Below, piece by piece: positions 1-7,769 of a stretch of 64,000 bases of DNA. The stretch is from Bacteroidota bacterium. GTDB lineage: Bacteria > Bacteroidota > Bacteroidia > B-17B0 > Aurantibacillaceae. Under the pieces are notes generated by a model that did no database searches, was not told the origin of the DNA, and was given only the letters and a program-made list of their open reading frames with translations. Made by a program: the position numbers and the translations under genes. The first letter of the stretch is position 1. Every line of letters starts with the position of its first letter. The stretch spans positions 62,001-126,000 of the forward strand of contig JAJNBG010000010.1 in NCBI GenBank assembly GCA_021155905.1. Reading direction: 5' to 3'.

Positions 1-345
1 TTCCGTTTTTATGGATGGAACAGCGAGGGATCAGGTGGAACTTTCAGTATTGACAACGTGGTATTCGATGGTACAATGACTTCCTTGTCAACAGGCGTTA
101 AAGCATTCACAACAGCAGCATTTAATGTGTATCCTAATCCAAACAACGGGTTATTTACTATTCAATCTCCGGTTTTCCCGGCAACAGTGAATGTGTTTGA
201 TGTGAATGGAAAGCAAGTAGCTTCACATACGATTTCATCTAAAGAGAACATGGTAGATTTATCCAAAATGTCAAATGGTGTTTACCAGTTGAACATTTCT
301 GCCGGAACAGATTCTTTCAATCACAAAATCGTGATCAGTAAATAA
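1..345 (+). CDS. C-terminal end of a T9SS-secreted protein (partial)
   Basis: The reading frame is open from base 1, so the gene starts before the window; the first ATG in frame is internal. The visible part reads as the end of a beta-sandwich domain (GSGGTFSIDNVVFDG) followed by a type IX sorting domain: a VYPNPNNGLFTIQ motif, a central VNVFDVNGKQV strand, then NGVYQLNISAG and a basic end (HKIVISK). This is the type A C-terminal signal that sends proteins across the outer membrane, where it is cleaved. The passenger domain cannot be identified from what is visible. A hairpin terminator follows directly. Confidence 0.85.
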   Translation, partial: FRFYGWNSEGSGGTFSIDNVVFDGTMTSLSTGVKAFTTAAFNVYPNPNNGLFTIQSPVFPATVNVFDVNGKQVASHTISSKENMVDLSKMSNGVYQLNISAGTDSFNHKIVISK

Positions 346-363
346 ACTGGTACTATAAAATTG

Positions 364-394
364 AAAAAGGCTTTGTTTTTACAAAGCCTTTTTT
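364..394. terminator. Bidirectional intrinsic terminator
   Basis: A 12-bp stem (AAAAAGGCTTTG / CAAAGCCTTTTT) with a 6-nt loop, with A and T runs on both sides. It lies between two convergent genes (plus gene ending at 345, minus gene whose stop codon begins at 393) and can serve both. Confidence 0.85.
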
Positions 395-809
395 ATTTTC
401 CCATAAAGGACAAATAATCCTGTAAGATAATGGTAGCACTTACCATATCCACGGTATCTTTATTGGCACGGGCTTTTTTCTTTAAACCGCCCATCAGCAT
501 GGTTTGGTGCGCCATGGCGGAGGTAAAGCGCTCATCATAGCGTGCAATTTTAATATGTGGAAATTTGCGTGTTAAATGAGTGACAAAGGGGTCAATGTAA
601 CGGGCACTGTCTGAAGCTTCGTTTTGCAAAGTTTTTGGTTCACCCACCACAATGCATTCGACCTGTTCTTTTTTTAAATACTCTTCCAGGTAAGCAATCA
701 GATCTTTGCTATGAACTGTCGTTAAGCCGGAGGCGATAATTTGCAAGGGATCGGTCACCGCCAAACCAACACGCTTGCTTCCATAATCTATTGCCATGAT
801 TCTTGCCAT
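393..809 (-). CDS. ruvX: RuvX/YqgF family Holliday junction resolvase / pre-16S rRNA nuclease
   Basis: RNase H-fold nuclease family; E. coli YqgF is implicated in 16S rRNA 5' processing and the family was first proposed as a Holliday junction resolvase. The family signature is clear: MAIDYGSKRVGLAVTDP at the N-terminus with the first catalytic Asp, VVGEPKTL in the middle, YDERFTSAMA, and a C-terminal DMVSA Asp. The frame is open to 893, but those 28 extra residues have no family counterpart; starting at the ATG at 809 (MARIMAIDYG) gives 138 aa, the usual length. Single gene on the minus strand, sharing its terminator with the T9SS protein. Confidence 0.9.
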   Translation of the reverse strand: MARIMAIDYGSKRVGLAVTDPLQIIASGLTTVHSKDLIAYLEEYLKKEQVECIVVGEPKTLQNEASDSARYIDPFVTHLTRKFPHIKIARYDERFTSAMAHQTMLMGGLKKKARANKDTVDMVSATIILQDYLSFMGK

Positions 810-1007
810 GAGGTAAAGGTAGGGATTTATGACTTTACCCGGACCAGGTTTTAAAAATAAGATATTTCTAATCAGGGAAAAAGCTTGGAACACTTTCCAG
901 GTATTGTTCGCGACGGAAAAGCGTTATTATTCCTAAGTGTTTAAGGGGAGATGTATAACAAGTATTACATGTTTGAAAAGTATTTTTATTTTTTGCCTGT
1001 GTTTATC

Positions 1008-1015
1008 TACATTTG
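1008..1015 (+). promoter_or_regulatory. Bacteroidota -7 promoter element TACATTTG
   Basis: An exact TAnnTTTG box. It would start transcription near 1022, just before the ATG codons at 1037 and 1043. No -33 TTG was seen at the ideal 17-23 nt spacing; the nearest T-rich TTTTG (991-995) is too close. The box overlaps a possible TTG start at 1013 and so argues against that start. Confidence 0.45.
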
Positions 1016-1042
1016 AAACAGATACACGTTAACGACATGCTT

Positions 1043-1606
1043 ATGAAACAGATTCTTGCAATAATTTTCCTGATAGGAAGCTTTTCGCTTAGTTTTGGCC
1101 AGGAAAAAAGTAAACGATCAAACACGTATATTGATACTTACTACCATGGAGAAAAGCACTTTTCAATTAAAGATGCGTCAGTAATATCATTTAATGAAGG
1201 CAATTCGGAACTAACTTTAGTCATCGATTTTGCCAGTCTTAAAAGCGGTGTCGATAGTTTGGACGAATGGTTGCTCGACTTAACAGACAGCAAATTTGTT
1301 TTTAAAGGCTTTTTACCGCCTGGTGATTTGTTAACGCTTTCGCATCATAATTTGAAATCACTTGAGATTACGGGAATTGCCGAATTCAACGGAATAACAC
1401 ATCGGCAGGAAGTTCTTATAAGTTTTTATGAAGTCTCAATGGATGGCATGCTGTTCATAAACAGTGGAGCGGATTACTATGATAGAATTGCAGCAAATAT
1501 TCAATTGACTTTCCTGCCAAAGTTTTTTGGTGTTGATAAAAAACCCCATCACTTAAAGAAGCAAATATCAATTGCCATAGGGAGGGGAATTATCAATAAA
1601 GTGTAA
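1043..1606 (+). CDS. Secreted YceI-like domain protein
   Basis: From ATG 1043 the product is 187 aa with a signal peptide (MKQILAIIFLIGSFSLSFGQ). The rest has the alternating strand pattern of YceI-type lipocalin-like barrels: an early VISFNEGNSELTLVIDFASLK strand pair, a DSKFVFKGFLPPG segment, LEITGIAEFNGITHRQEV, and a closing LTFLPKFFGVD block. YceI proteins bind isoprenoid or lipid ligands in the periplasm; the ligand cannot be told from sequence. An ATG at 1037 and a TTG at 1013 are alternative starts, but the TTG overlaps a -7 promoter box. The gene stands alone on the plus strand. The family assignment is by pattern only. Confidence 0.65.
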   Translation: MKQILAIIFLIGSFSLSFGQEKSKRSNTYIDTYYHGEKHFSIKDASVISFNEGNSELTLVIDFASLKSGVDSLDEWLLDLTDSKFVFKGFLPPGDLLTLSHHNLKSLEITGIAEFNGITHRQEVLISFYEVSMDGMLFINSGADYYDRIAANIQLTFLPKFFGVDKKPHHLKKQISIAIGRGIINKV

Positions 1607-1689
1607 GTTGACAAATTCGGTCACGTAGCCTTGCGATTTCCTGTTTTGTTTAAATGAGTGATCTTCCACAAAATTATTGTTAAAATAAA

Positions 1690-1719
1690 TTGCCGGTATC
1701 CAAATTCCTTATAACTTTG
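1690..1719 (+). promoter_or_regulatory. Bacteroidota promoter (-33 TTG, -7 TAACTTTG)
   Basis: TTG at 1690-1692, a 19-nt spacer and TAACTTTG at 1712-1719 match the Bacteroidota primary-sigma consensus. Expected start of transcription is about 1726, inside the right half of the palindrome at 1714-1730, so a repressor bound there would block the promoter. Confidence 0.65.
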
Positions 1720-1730
1720 TATCTCAAAGT
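1714..1730. promoter_or_regulatory. Palindromic operator candidate ACTTTG-N5-CAAAGT, copy 1
   Basis: A perfect 6+6 inverted repeat with a 5-nt spacer (TATCT), overlapping the -7 box and the expected transcription start. The flanking CTTTTA on the right is also shared with copy 2 at 2783-2799. Likely bound by the winged-helix regulator encoded at 2467; the link is inferred from position and symmetry. Confidence 0.55.
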
Positions 1731-1739
1731 GCTTTTATT

Positions 1740-2402
1740 ATGACAACAGAAAACCTTGAACACCTCGAAGCGATACAGGATATTCGCCAGATGATGAAGA
1801 AATCAACCCGTTTTTTATCACTCAGTGGTTTATCGGGAGTCTTTGCCGGGATCTTTGCGTTAGCGGGAGCGGCAGTAGGTTATCTCTACTTAAACTCCAT
1901 TTATGAAAATTGGGTGAAAGGAAATTCAGAAGCCCTGAACCGAAATGAAATTTACCTGAATTTTATTTTAATTGCTGCCGTCGTTTTAGTCTTGTCTATT
2001 TCAACGGCTTATTTTTTTTCCAACCGCAAAGCAAAGCGAGCAGGACAGAACTTATTTGACCATACCGCTATCCGAGTGTTAATCAATCTAGCGATTCCTT
2101 TGATAGCCGGCGGTGTTTTTTGTATTGCTTTATTATTCCACGGCGCCATAGTTTATATTGCTCCTGCCATGTTGTTGTTTTATGGTTTAGCGTTAATTAA
2201 TGCGAGTAAGTACACTTACGATGATATTCGCTATTTTGGGATCTGTGAAATAGTGCTGGGCCTTATCAATGCTTTTAATTTAGGGAACGGTTTGCTATAT
2301 TGGGCCCTTGGTTTTGGAGTATTGCATATTGTTTACGGAACCATGATGTGGATTAAATACGAGAAAAAAGATAGAACAGAATTAAAGATTAATGACAAAT
2401 GA
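1740..2402 (+). CDS. Conserved membrane protein of unknown function
   Basis: A 220-aa protein with a short soluble N-terminus (TENLEHLEAIQDIRQMMKKSTRF) followed by about six hydrophobic segments, the first starting LSLSGLSGVFAGIFALAGAA, with a polar loop near residues 60-70 and a basic C-terminus. I know similar proteins only as hypothetical membrane proteins encoded next to PF13601-type winged-helix regulators in Bacteroidota. It is the first gene of the regulated cluster; the regulator follows after 64 nt, so the two are probably cotranscribed from the promoter at 1690-1719. No catalytic motif was recognised. Confidence 0.7.
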   Translation: MTTENLEHLEAIQDIRQMMKKSTRFLSLSGLSGVFAGIFALAGAAVGYLYLNSIYENWVKGNSEALNRNEIYLNFILIAAVVLVLSISTAYFFSNRKAKRAGQNLFDHTAIRVLINLAIPLIAGGVFCIALLFHGAIVYIAPAMLLFYGLALINASKYTYDDIRYFGICEIVLGLINAFNLGNGLLYWALGFGVLHIVYGTMMWIKYEKKDRTELKINDK

Positions 2403-2406
2403 CAAA

Positions 2407-2440
2407 TGATAAATGATAGGAACAGTTCATGTGTCCTAAA
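2407..2440. repeat. Near-perfect inverted repeat between two genes
   Basis: The arms TGATAAATGATAGGA and TCCTAAATCATTTATCA pair almost completely around a short loop. The left flank carries short direct repeats of the type ACAAATGA. It sits between the membrane protein and the winged-helix gene and has no T-run, so it looks like an mRNA hairpin or a small dispersed repeat unit more than a terminator. Confidence 0.5.
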
Positions 2441-2466
2441 TCATTTATCATAAATCAAAAAAAGAA

Positions 2467-2763
2467 TTGAAAAGCTACATACATAATTTAAATAAAGCAT
2501 TTGAGAACAGGATCCGTTTGGGCATCATGAGTGTATTGATGGTGAACGACAGTGTGGATTTCAGTACCATGAAAGAAACCCTGGAGCTAACGGATGGAAA
2601 CCTGGCCAGTCATGTAACGGCCTTAGAAAAGGAAGGATACATCCATGTTAAGAAAGAATTTGTAGGTAAGAAACCCTTAACGACTTATTCCGTTACTAAG
2701 ATTGGAATGAAAGCTTTTAATGATCACCTGGATGCACTGGAAAAATTACTGAAAGGACGATAA
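2467..2763 (+). CDS. Winged-helix transcriptional regulator (HTH_34/PF13601 type)
   Basis: A 98-aa single-domain winged-helix protein. The pattern NLNKAFENRIRLGIMSVLMVND, FSTMKETLELTDGNLASHVTALEKEGYI (helix 2 and recognition helix) and KPLTTYSVTKIGMKAF (wing and C-terminal helix) is the typical PF13601 form, related to MarR/ArsR. The start is the TTG at 2467; no ATG lies early enough to keep the first helix. It probably binds as a dimer to ACTTTG-N5-CAAAGT, present upstream of the first gene (1714) and of the following gene (2783), giving autoregulation of the cluster. No metal-binding or redox Cys residues are visible, so the signal is unknown. Confidence 0.85.
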   Translation: MKSYIHNLNKAFENRIRLGIMSVLMVNDSVDFSTMKETLELTDGNLASHVTALEKEGYIHVKKEFVGKKPLTTYSVTKIGMKAFNDHLDALEKLLKGR

Positions 2764-2782
2764 TCCTTTTTTTTGTACATAA

Positions 2783-2799
2783 ACTTTGAAATACAAAGT
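2783..2799. promoter_or_regulatory. Palindromic operator candidate ACTTTG-N5-CAAAGT, copy 2
   Basis: Same 6-5-6 architecture as copy 1, with spacer AAATA and the same CTTTTA on its right side. It lies in the 55-nt gap between the winged-helix gene and the next membrane protein, 20 nt before that ATG. A -7-like TAAACTTTG (one nucleotide longer than consensus) overlaps the left half. Confidence 0.55.
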
Positions 2800-2818
2800 A
2801 CTTTTAAATAGATAAATT

Positions 2819-3313
2819 ATGAAAACGCGAACAATCAAAAACATCCGCAGAGTGGTTATGGTATTTATGATTCTGTTAGTACTAAGTGGCGTCACTGCTT
2901 TCCCTTTAGTAACGGAAGTTGATTTTATGATCACTCATATGCATTGGTTTCCTGCGTTCTTTCATTCCTGGATCAGAACGGTTTATGAGTCGGTTCACCA
3001 AACGCCCTCTATCGTGCTGTATGGCACCGACTGGCTGGCCTTTGCGCATCTCATTATCGCCTTATTTTTTGTGGGTGTTTATTTAGATCCGGTCAGAAAT
3101 AAATTTATCATACTGGTTGGAATCGTATCCTGCCTGGCAGTTTTTCCTTTGGCACTGATTTGTGGACCAATACGTCACATCCCTTTTTATCACCAGGTGA
3201 TTGATTGCTGTTTCGGATTGCTGGGATTGGTTCCTTTATTCTACATCAGAAACAAAATAAAATTAATAGAGAAGATGTGTCCGGCAGATGGCGAAGCTGA
3301 AACAGCTGTATAA
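2819..3313 (+). CDS. Small conserved membrane protein of unknown function
   Basis: A 164-aa protein with four predicted membrane segments: about residues 12-30 (VVMVFMILLVLSGVTAFPLV), 72-90, 96-115 and 127-145. A periplasmic-side loop between the first two holds aromatic and His residues (HMHWFPAFFHSWIRTVYESV) and a YGTDWLAFAHL motif. The C-terminus is charged and cytoplasmic. I recognise it only as a hypothetical protein that accompanies this type of winged-helix regulator. It has its own operator copy just upstream and is followed after 34 nt by the next membrane gene. Confidence 0.7.
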   Translation: MKTRTIKNIRRVVMVFMILLVLSGVTAFPLVTEVDFMITHMHWFPAFFHSWIRTVYESVHQTPSIVLYGTDWLAFAHLIIALFFVGVYLDPVRNKFIILVGIVSCLAVFPLALICGPIRHIPFYHQVIDCCFGLLGLVPLFYIRNKIKLIEKMCPADGEAETAV

Positions 3314-3347
3314 ACAAGATGACATACCGAAACTTAATTAGAAGAAA

Positions 3348-4100
3348 ATGAAACAAGAAACTAAAAAAATTATTATCTGGACCATCCTTTTTGCAATCGC
3401 CATGGGATTTATGGAAACTGCTGTTGTTGTTTATTTACGTGAGCTGTATTACCCGGATGGTTTTAAATTTCCCTTAACCGTTATTCCCAACAAAGTGGCC
3501 GTCACTGAATTCTGGCGTGAAATCGCCACGATCATTATGCTGGTGGGTACAGGAATCATTGCCGGTAAAACCAAACTGACGCGCTTTGCTTATTTTATTA
3601 TGGCCTTTGCGATATGGGATATTTTTTATTATGTGTTCTTGTATGTGTTAATTGCCTGGCCACAATCTTTACTCACCTGGGACATTTTATTCCTGGTGCC
3701 GGTTCCATGGGTTGGCCCTGTGCTGGCACCCTGCCTCGTTTCCCTGGAAATGATCGTTTTCGCTTACTGCATCATTTATTTCAAAGAAAAAGACAGCCGC
3801 ATAAAAGTTTCGGTGTCCCAATGGTTATTACTTATCAGTGGTGTGCTGGTCATCATCATGTCCTTCACCACCGATTATATCGAACAGGTCTCACAAAGTT
3901 CCGTTGACAATTGGAATATATTTTCCGAATCCCAGTTATTTGAAGAACTGAAAACCTATACGCCAAAAGAATTTTGCTGGTGGCTTTTTTGGGTGGGTGA
4001 TGCCTTGTGTGCCTTGGGAGTTTTGAGTTTTGTAAAAACCTGCGTGAGGGATTGCAGCGGAAATCCTTTTTTGAGGAACGAAAAAAAGAGTGAAGCGTAA
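3348..4100 (+). CDS. Conserved polytopic membrane protein of unknown function
   Basis: A 250-aa protein with about six membrane segments. The first carries a conserved-looking FMETAVVVYLRELYYPDGF block that runs from the membrane into a loop; others are at about 58-76, 80-105, 118-145 and 155-172, with a last one near 208-230 (WWLFWVGDALCALGVLSF). No cofactor or transporter signature was seen. It sits in a row of same-strand membrane genes (34 nt after the previous gene, 42 nt before the DUF4173 gene) and is presumably under the same regulator. Confidence 0.7.
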   Translation: MKQETKKIIIWTILFAIAMGFMETAVVVYLRELYYPDGFKFPLTVIPNKVAVTEFWREIATIIMLVGTGIIAGKTKLTRFAYFIMAFAIWDIFYYVFLYVLIAWPQSLLTWDILFLVPVPWVGPVLAPCLVSLEMIVFAYCIIYFKEKDSRIKVSVSQWLLLISGVLVIIMSFTTDYIEQVSQSSVDNWNIFSESQLFEELKTYTPKEFCWWLFWVGDALCALGVLSFVKTCVRDCSGNPFLRNEKKSEA

Positions 4101-4142
4101 AGCCCGTCCAAAACATCATTTAAAAATATAAAAATACAAACC

Positions 4143-5696
4143 ATGAAAAAAAACGATTATCTATTGCTAACAGCCACAGGCGCTTATAGCTTTTTATTTT
4201 ACCAACAAAATGCAGGAATTAATTTCTTCCTCTTCAACCTGGTTTTTTTGTCCGTATTGCTGCTGCGAAACAGAGAGCTATTAAAATCAAAAAAATGGTG
4301 TTGGGCGGCAGCCATGTGTCTGATCAGTTCTGCCTGCATCTTTATTCACTCCAGCGCGTTAAGTATAGTGGCCAATGTGTTCAGTTTGATATTACTAGCA
4401 GGCGTTTCATTTAATACCCTTACCTCGGCTTTATTTGCGTTTCTGTTCAGTGGATTTTCCGTCGCAAGTTCTGTGGTCTTTATGGTGATTGATGCGATCC
4501 GGCGTTCACAAATGCGTGAAGGCGAAGCTGAAAATAAAAAGAACTATAAAGTGTTTGCCGGCTTCATCGTGTTGTTTTTGACGATATTGTTTTTCGTGAT
4601 GTATAAATCCGCCAATCCTTTGTTCGCGGAGAATACAAAATGGATCAACCTGGATTTTCTGAGTTTTCAATGGATTGCCTTTACCATTGGTGGCTTTATT
4701 TTAGTGTATGGATTGTTTTACCATCAAACCATTTCCTTCATAGCCGACTGGGAAAATAACCTGAGCCTTCATAATACGCCTGCCACGTCTCTATTAAACC
4801 TGAAACAATTTGAAGCGGAGCGTTTTGCCGGCGTCTTGTTATTTGTGATGTTGAACCTGATGCTCCTGGTACTGAACATCGGTGATATTAATACTTTGTA
4901 CTTTTTAGGGATCCTGCCTAAAGGAATTTCCCATTCAGATTTTGTGCACAATGGAGTAGGGGTGATCATATTTTCCATTGTAGTAGCCACGGCCCTGATT
5001 ATGTATTTGTTCAGGAAGGATTTTAAGCCGGTGAAACACAATGCCTTGTTTAAAGCATTAGCCTATGCCTGGATTTTTCAAAACATCCTGATGTTATCAT
5101 CGACTCTGGTTCGAAACCAAATGTACATTCATACCTTCGATTTTACCTATAAACGGATAGGTGTATATGTGTGGTTAATTTTAGCCGTTATAGGCTTGGT
5201 GATTATGTTTTTGAAATTAAAACAGGAACGTTCCAATTGGTATTTAGTAAAGAGCAATGTGGCGGTTTGGTTTTCGGTTTTAACATTGAGCTCCTGTTTT
5301 AATTGGGATAAAATAATTACGAATTATAATTTGCATAACAAGCCATTAAGCCAGGTTGATTTTTCTTATTTGTTGTCTTTATCAGAGGCTAATATTCCTG
5401 AATTGAAAGCCATTTCTGAAACTAAAGACTTTAAAACATTGTATGAAAAAGAAACGAGAATACTGATGGCTTACCAGACAGAACTAAAAAACTTGACTGC
5501 ACTGAATAACTATTCAACACCACGAATGAAGGAGCTTGAAGAACAAATCAAACTAAACCATAATTTATTCAGCGGAGACAGGAACTATTATGATTGCTTA
5601 ACGGACAAGATCAAAGAGTATGTAGAGTCTTATACTAATGACTGGAGAAGCTTTGATTTAAGAGATAAGGAAATTACAAAAAGTATTTATAAATAA
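4143..5696 (+). CDS. DUF4173 (DUF4153-like) membrane protein
   Basis: A 517-aa protein. Residues 1 to about 385 hold roughly ten membrane helices, including FVGF-type helices in the middle and the DFTYKRIGVYVWLILAVIGL stretch typical of DUF4173. The last ~130 residues are soluble and charged, rich in Leu/Glu heptads (LKNLTALNNYSTPRMKELEEQI), a probable cytoplasmic helical domain. A small Cys (SSCFNWDK) follows the last membrane segment. Function of the family is unknown. It is part of the membrane-protein row that begins at 1740. Confidence 0.75.
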   Translation: MKKNDYLLLTATGAYSFLFYQQNAGINFFLFNLVFLSVLLLRNRELLKSKKWCWAAAMCLISSACIFIHSSALSIVANVFSLILLAGVSFNTLTSALFAFLFSGFSVASSVVFMVIDAIRRSQMREGEAENKKNYKVFAGFIVLFLTILFFVMYKSANPLFAENTKWINLDFLSFQWIAFTIGGFILVYGLFYHQTISFIADWENNLSLHNTPATSLLNLKQFEAERFAGVLLFVMLNLMLLVLNIGDINTLYFLGILPKGISHSDFVHNGVGVIIFSIVVATALIMYLFRKDFKPVKHNALFKALAYAWIFQNILMLSSTLVRNQMYIHTFDFTYKRIGVYVWLILAVIGLVIMFLKLKQERSNWYLVKSNVAVWFSVLTLSSCFNWDKIITNYNLHNKPLSQVDFSYLLSLSEANIPELKAISETKDFKTLYEKETRILMAYQTELKNLTALNNYSTPRMKELEEQIKLNHNLFSGDRNYYDCLTDKIKEYVESYTNDWRSFDLRDKEITKSIYK

Positions 5697-5707
5697 GACT
5701 CAAGCAC

Positions 5708-6325
5708 ATGAAAACAAATTTCAGAAAACTGCTGTACCTGTTTACCGCCTTTACATTGGTCTTATTAACTTATCGCATCTTTAGAAGCGGGAGCATAAGC
5801 TATATTTTCCTGGTTTGGAACCTCTTCCTGGCTTTTATTCCATGGTGGATCAGTAATTATATTAAAAAACAACAGCTCAATTTCAGACACCTGCCTTTAT
5901 TGGGTGCGTGGCTCCTGTTTATTCCGAATGCGCCCTATATTTTAACGGATCTGTTTCATTTAAAGCAACGTTCCTATTTACCGCTTTGGTTCGACCTGAT
6001 CCTCGTATTATCCTTTGCCTTAATCGGAATGATTTTGTTTTTAAAATCATTGAAAGATATGTTGACTTTATTGAAGAACTATGTGAGTCCGATTCATTTT
6101 ACCTTCATAACGCCGGTTATTTTCTGGCTCATTTCCTTTGGTTTATATCTGGGAAGATACCTGCGCTTTAACAGTTGGGATATTGTTCATCCACTCCATT
6201 TGGCAAAAGCAAGTTTTGGAATTTTGTTGGAGAAGGATACGATTGGTTTCACCTGCATTTTCAGTGTATTTATATGGTTTTTGTATTATATCACCCTGTG
6301 CCTGGATCAAAATGAAAAAGCATAA
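5708..6325 (+). CDS. DUF1361 membrane protein
   Basis: A 205-aa protein with six membrane segments. The DUF1361 hallmarks are visible: FLVWNLFLAFIPWWIS, then LLFIPNAPYILTDLFHL at about residues 70-88, a WFDLILVLSFALIG helix, and an SFGLYLGRYLRFNSWD motif near 142-158. The conserved Asn/Pro/Tyr and Arg-rich loop residues suggest a binding site, but no function is established for the family. It follows the DUF4173 gene after 11 nt, so the two are probably cotranscribed and translated together. Confidence 0.8.
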   Translation: MKTNFRKLLYLFTAFTLVLLTYRIFRSGSISYIFLVWNLFLAFIPWWISNYIKKQQLNFRHLPLLGAWLLFIPNAPYILTDLFHLKQRSYLPLWFDLILVLSFALIGMILFLKSLKDMLTLLKNYVSPIHFTFITPVIFWLISFGLYLGRYLRFNSWDIVHPLHLAKASFGILLEKDTIGFTCIFSVFIWFLYYITLCLDQNEKA

Positions 6326-6368
6326 TAGTATGTTTGTTCTGATCCATCATTTTAATTATATTTAGTTT

Positions 6369-6731
6369 ATGATTTCATTTTTCAGATCCTTTGGTTTTGC
6401 CTTTAAAGGAATTAATTTCAGTTTGATGCAGCGTAACATGAAAATCATGCTGATCTGTGCTTTTCTGGCTGTTATTTTAGGATTTATTTTACACATCACT
6501 TCCATGGAATGGTGCGTGATATTGATCTGTATAGGATTAGTGCTGGCGTTGGAAACTATGAATACAGCCATCGAGGCTTTTGTTGACCTGGTGCAGCCCA
6601 ATCACCATCCCGTTGCGGGAAAGATCAAAGACCTGTCAGCAGGAGCAGTTTTCATATTTTGCCTCCTTGCTTTTGCCTGTGGTGTACTGATTTTTGGGAA
6701 ATATATCTTAGATTTGCTTTCTATAATATAA
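6369..6731 (+). CDS. dgkA: Diacylglycerol/undecaprenol kinase family protein
   Basis: A 120-aa small membrane kinase with three helices. The family signature is intact: ETMNTAIEAFVDLV (the E-x-x-N-T-A-I-E metal and ATP site) followed by KIKDLSAGAVFIF (the K-D-x-x-A-G-A-V motif). The start of the first amphipathic helix (SFFRSFGFAFKGINF) fits the ATG at 6369. In bacteria with this type the substrate is often undecaprenol, giving undecaprenyl phosphate for cell-wall and glycan synthesis, though diacylglycerol recycling is equally possible from sequence. It ends 18 nt before the nucleoside phosphorylase. Confidence 0.88.
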   Translation: MISFFRSFGFAFKGINFSLMQRNMKIMLICAFLAVILGFILHITSMEWCVILICIGLVLALETMNTAIEAFVDLVQPNHHPVAGKIKDLSAGAVFIFCLLAFACGVLIFGKYILDLLSII

Positions 6732-6749
6732 TTTTAATAATAGTTTAAT

Positions 6750-7622
6750 ATGTCACAATTTCCTGAAACCGAACTGATCATTACTAAAGAAAACCGTGTT
6801 TACCACATTAATTTAAAGGGTGAAGACATTGCAGATGATGTGATTGTTGTGGGAGATCAGTACAGGGTGGCCCAAATTTCAAAGCTTTTCAGTAAAATTG
6901 AATTTGAAATTCATCACCGGGAATTTGTGACCCACACCGGGATTTTTAACGGAAGAAGGATTACTGTTTTATCAACAGGCATCGGAACAGATAATATTGA
7001 TATTGTGATGAATGAGTTGGATGCCGCCGTTAATATCAATTTGGAGACCAGGACCTTGAATCCTGTGCACCGTAAATTAAATGTGATTCGCTTAGGAACC
7101 AGTGGTGCTTTGCAGGCGGACATTCCTGTGAACGGCATTGTGGTTAGTTCTCATGGTTTGGGTCTGGATGGTTTATTGAATTTCTATGATAACTGGGAGA
7201 GTGTAGGGGAGAGAGACCTCAGTGAGGCTTTTATTAAACATACGGGATGGTTGCCAAATTTGCCTTATCCTTATTGTGTTAAAGCATCTGATCAACTACT
7301 TTCTAAGTTTCGCGAAGGTACCCATATTGGAATCACTGCGACAGCTCCGGGTTTTTACGGGCCACAGGGTCGCCAGATCCGTTTAAAGGCTGCCATGCCT
7401 AATCTGAACGAGTTATTGACGGATTTCCGTCTGGGAGAGCATCGAATCACCAATTTTGAAATGGAGACATCCGCTTTATACGGCTTAGGAAAGTTATTAA
7501 ACCACAATTGTTTAACAGCCTGCGTGATCATCGCAAACCGCGTACGCAAGGAGTTTACCTCGGATTACGCTAAAAGTGTAGAGATATTAATAGAAGAAAG
7601 TTTACAACGATTAACATCATGA
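6750..7622 (+). CDS. Nucleoside phosphorylase (uridine phosphorylase-like)
   Basis: A 290-aa enzyme of the purine/uridine phosphorylase superfamily, catalysing phosphorolysis of a nucleoside to base and ribose-1-phosphate. Visible motifs: VVGDQYRVAQI (phosphate-binding, family form GDPxR with D-Q-Y-R here), VLSTGIGTDNIDIVMNEL, RLGTSGALQADIPVNGIV (second phosphate-site Arg and Ser), and NFEMETSALYGL (ribose-binding Glu-Met-Glu). The nucleoside specificity is not resolvable by eye. It follows dgkA closely and is followed by a strong hairpin terminator at 7650, which ends the transcript. Confidence 0.85.
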   Translation: MSQFPETELIITKENRVYHINLKGEDIADDVIVVGDQYRVAQISKLFSKIEFEIHHREFVTHTGIFNGRRITVLSTGIGTDNIDIVMNELDAAVNINLETRTLNPVHRKLNVIRLGTSGALQADIPVNGIVVSSHGLGLDGLLNFYDNWESVGERDLSEAFIKHTGWLPNLPYPYCVKASDQLLSKFREGTHIGITATAPGFYGPQGRQIRLKAAMPNLNELLTDFRLGEHRITNFEMETSALYGLGKLLNHNCLTACVIIANRVRKEFTSDYAKSVEILIEESLQRLTS

Positions 7623-7649
7623 TTGTTAAAAAAAACAAATCCTGACTAT

Positions 7650-7680
7650 AAAATGGCTCCATATCGGGGCTATTTTTGTT
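7650..7680 (+). terminator. Intrinsic terminator
   Basis: An 11-bp stem with two G-U pairs (AAAATGGCTCC / GGGGCTATTTT), a 5-nt loop, and a T-rich tail, 28 nt after the nucleoside phosphorylase stop codon. Confidence 0.7.
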
Positions 7681-7769
7681 TATGTATGAAATGTACATCA
7701 GCCATTGAATCAGTAGACTCAAAATGATGAATATTCCCTACAGACATTGATATAATATCAAAAACCTGT

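Noticed and set aside
393-893. Longer ruvX frame starting at 893.
   Set aside because: The 28 extra residues have no family counterpart, and the ATG at 809 gives the standard N-terminus and length.
1013-1042. TTG start at 1013 for the YceI-like gene.
   Set aside because: It overlaps an exact TAnnTTTG promoter box, and the signal peptide begins properly at 1043.
3614-4144. Overlapping frames inside the membrane-protein gene at 3348-4100.
   Set aside because: They have no homology-like pattern and lie within or opposite a gene with clear membrane-helix coding.
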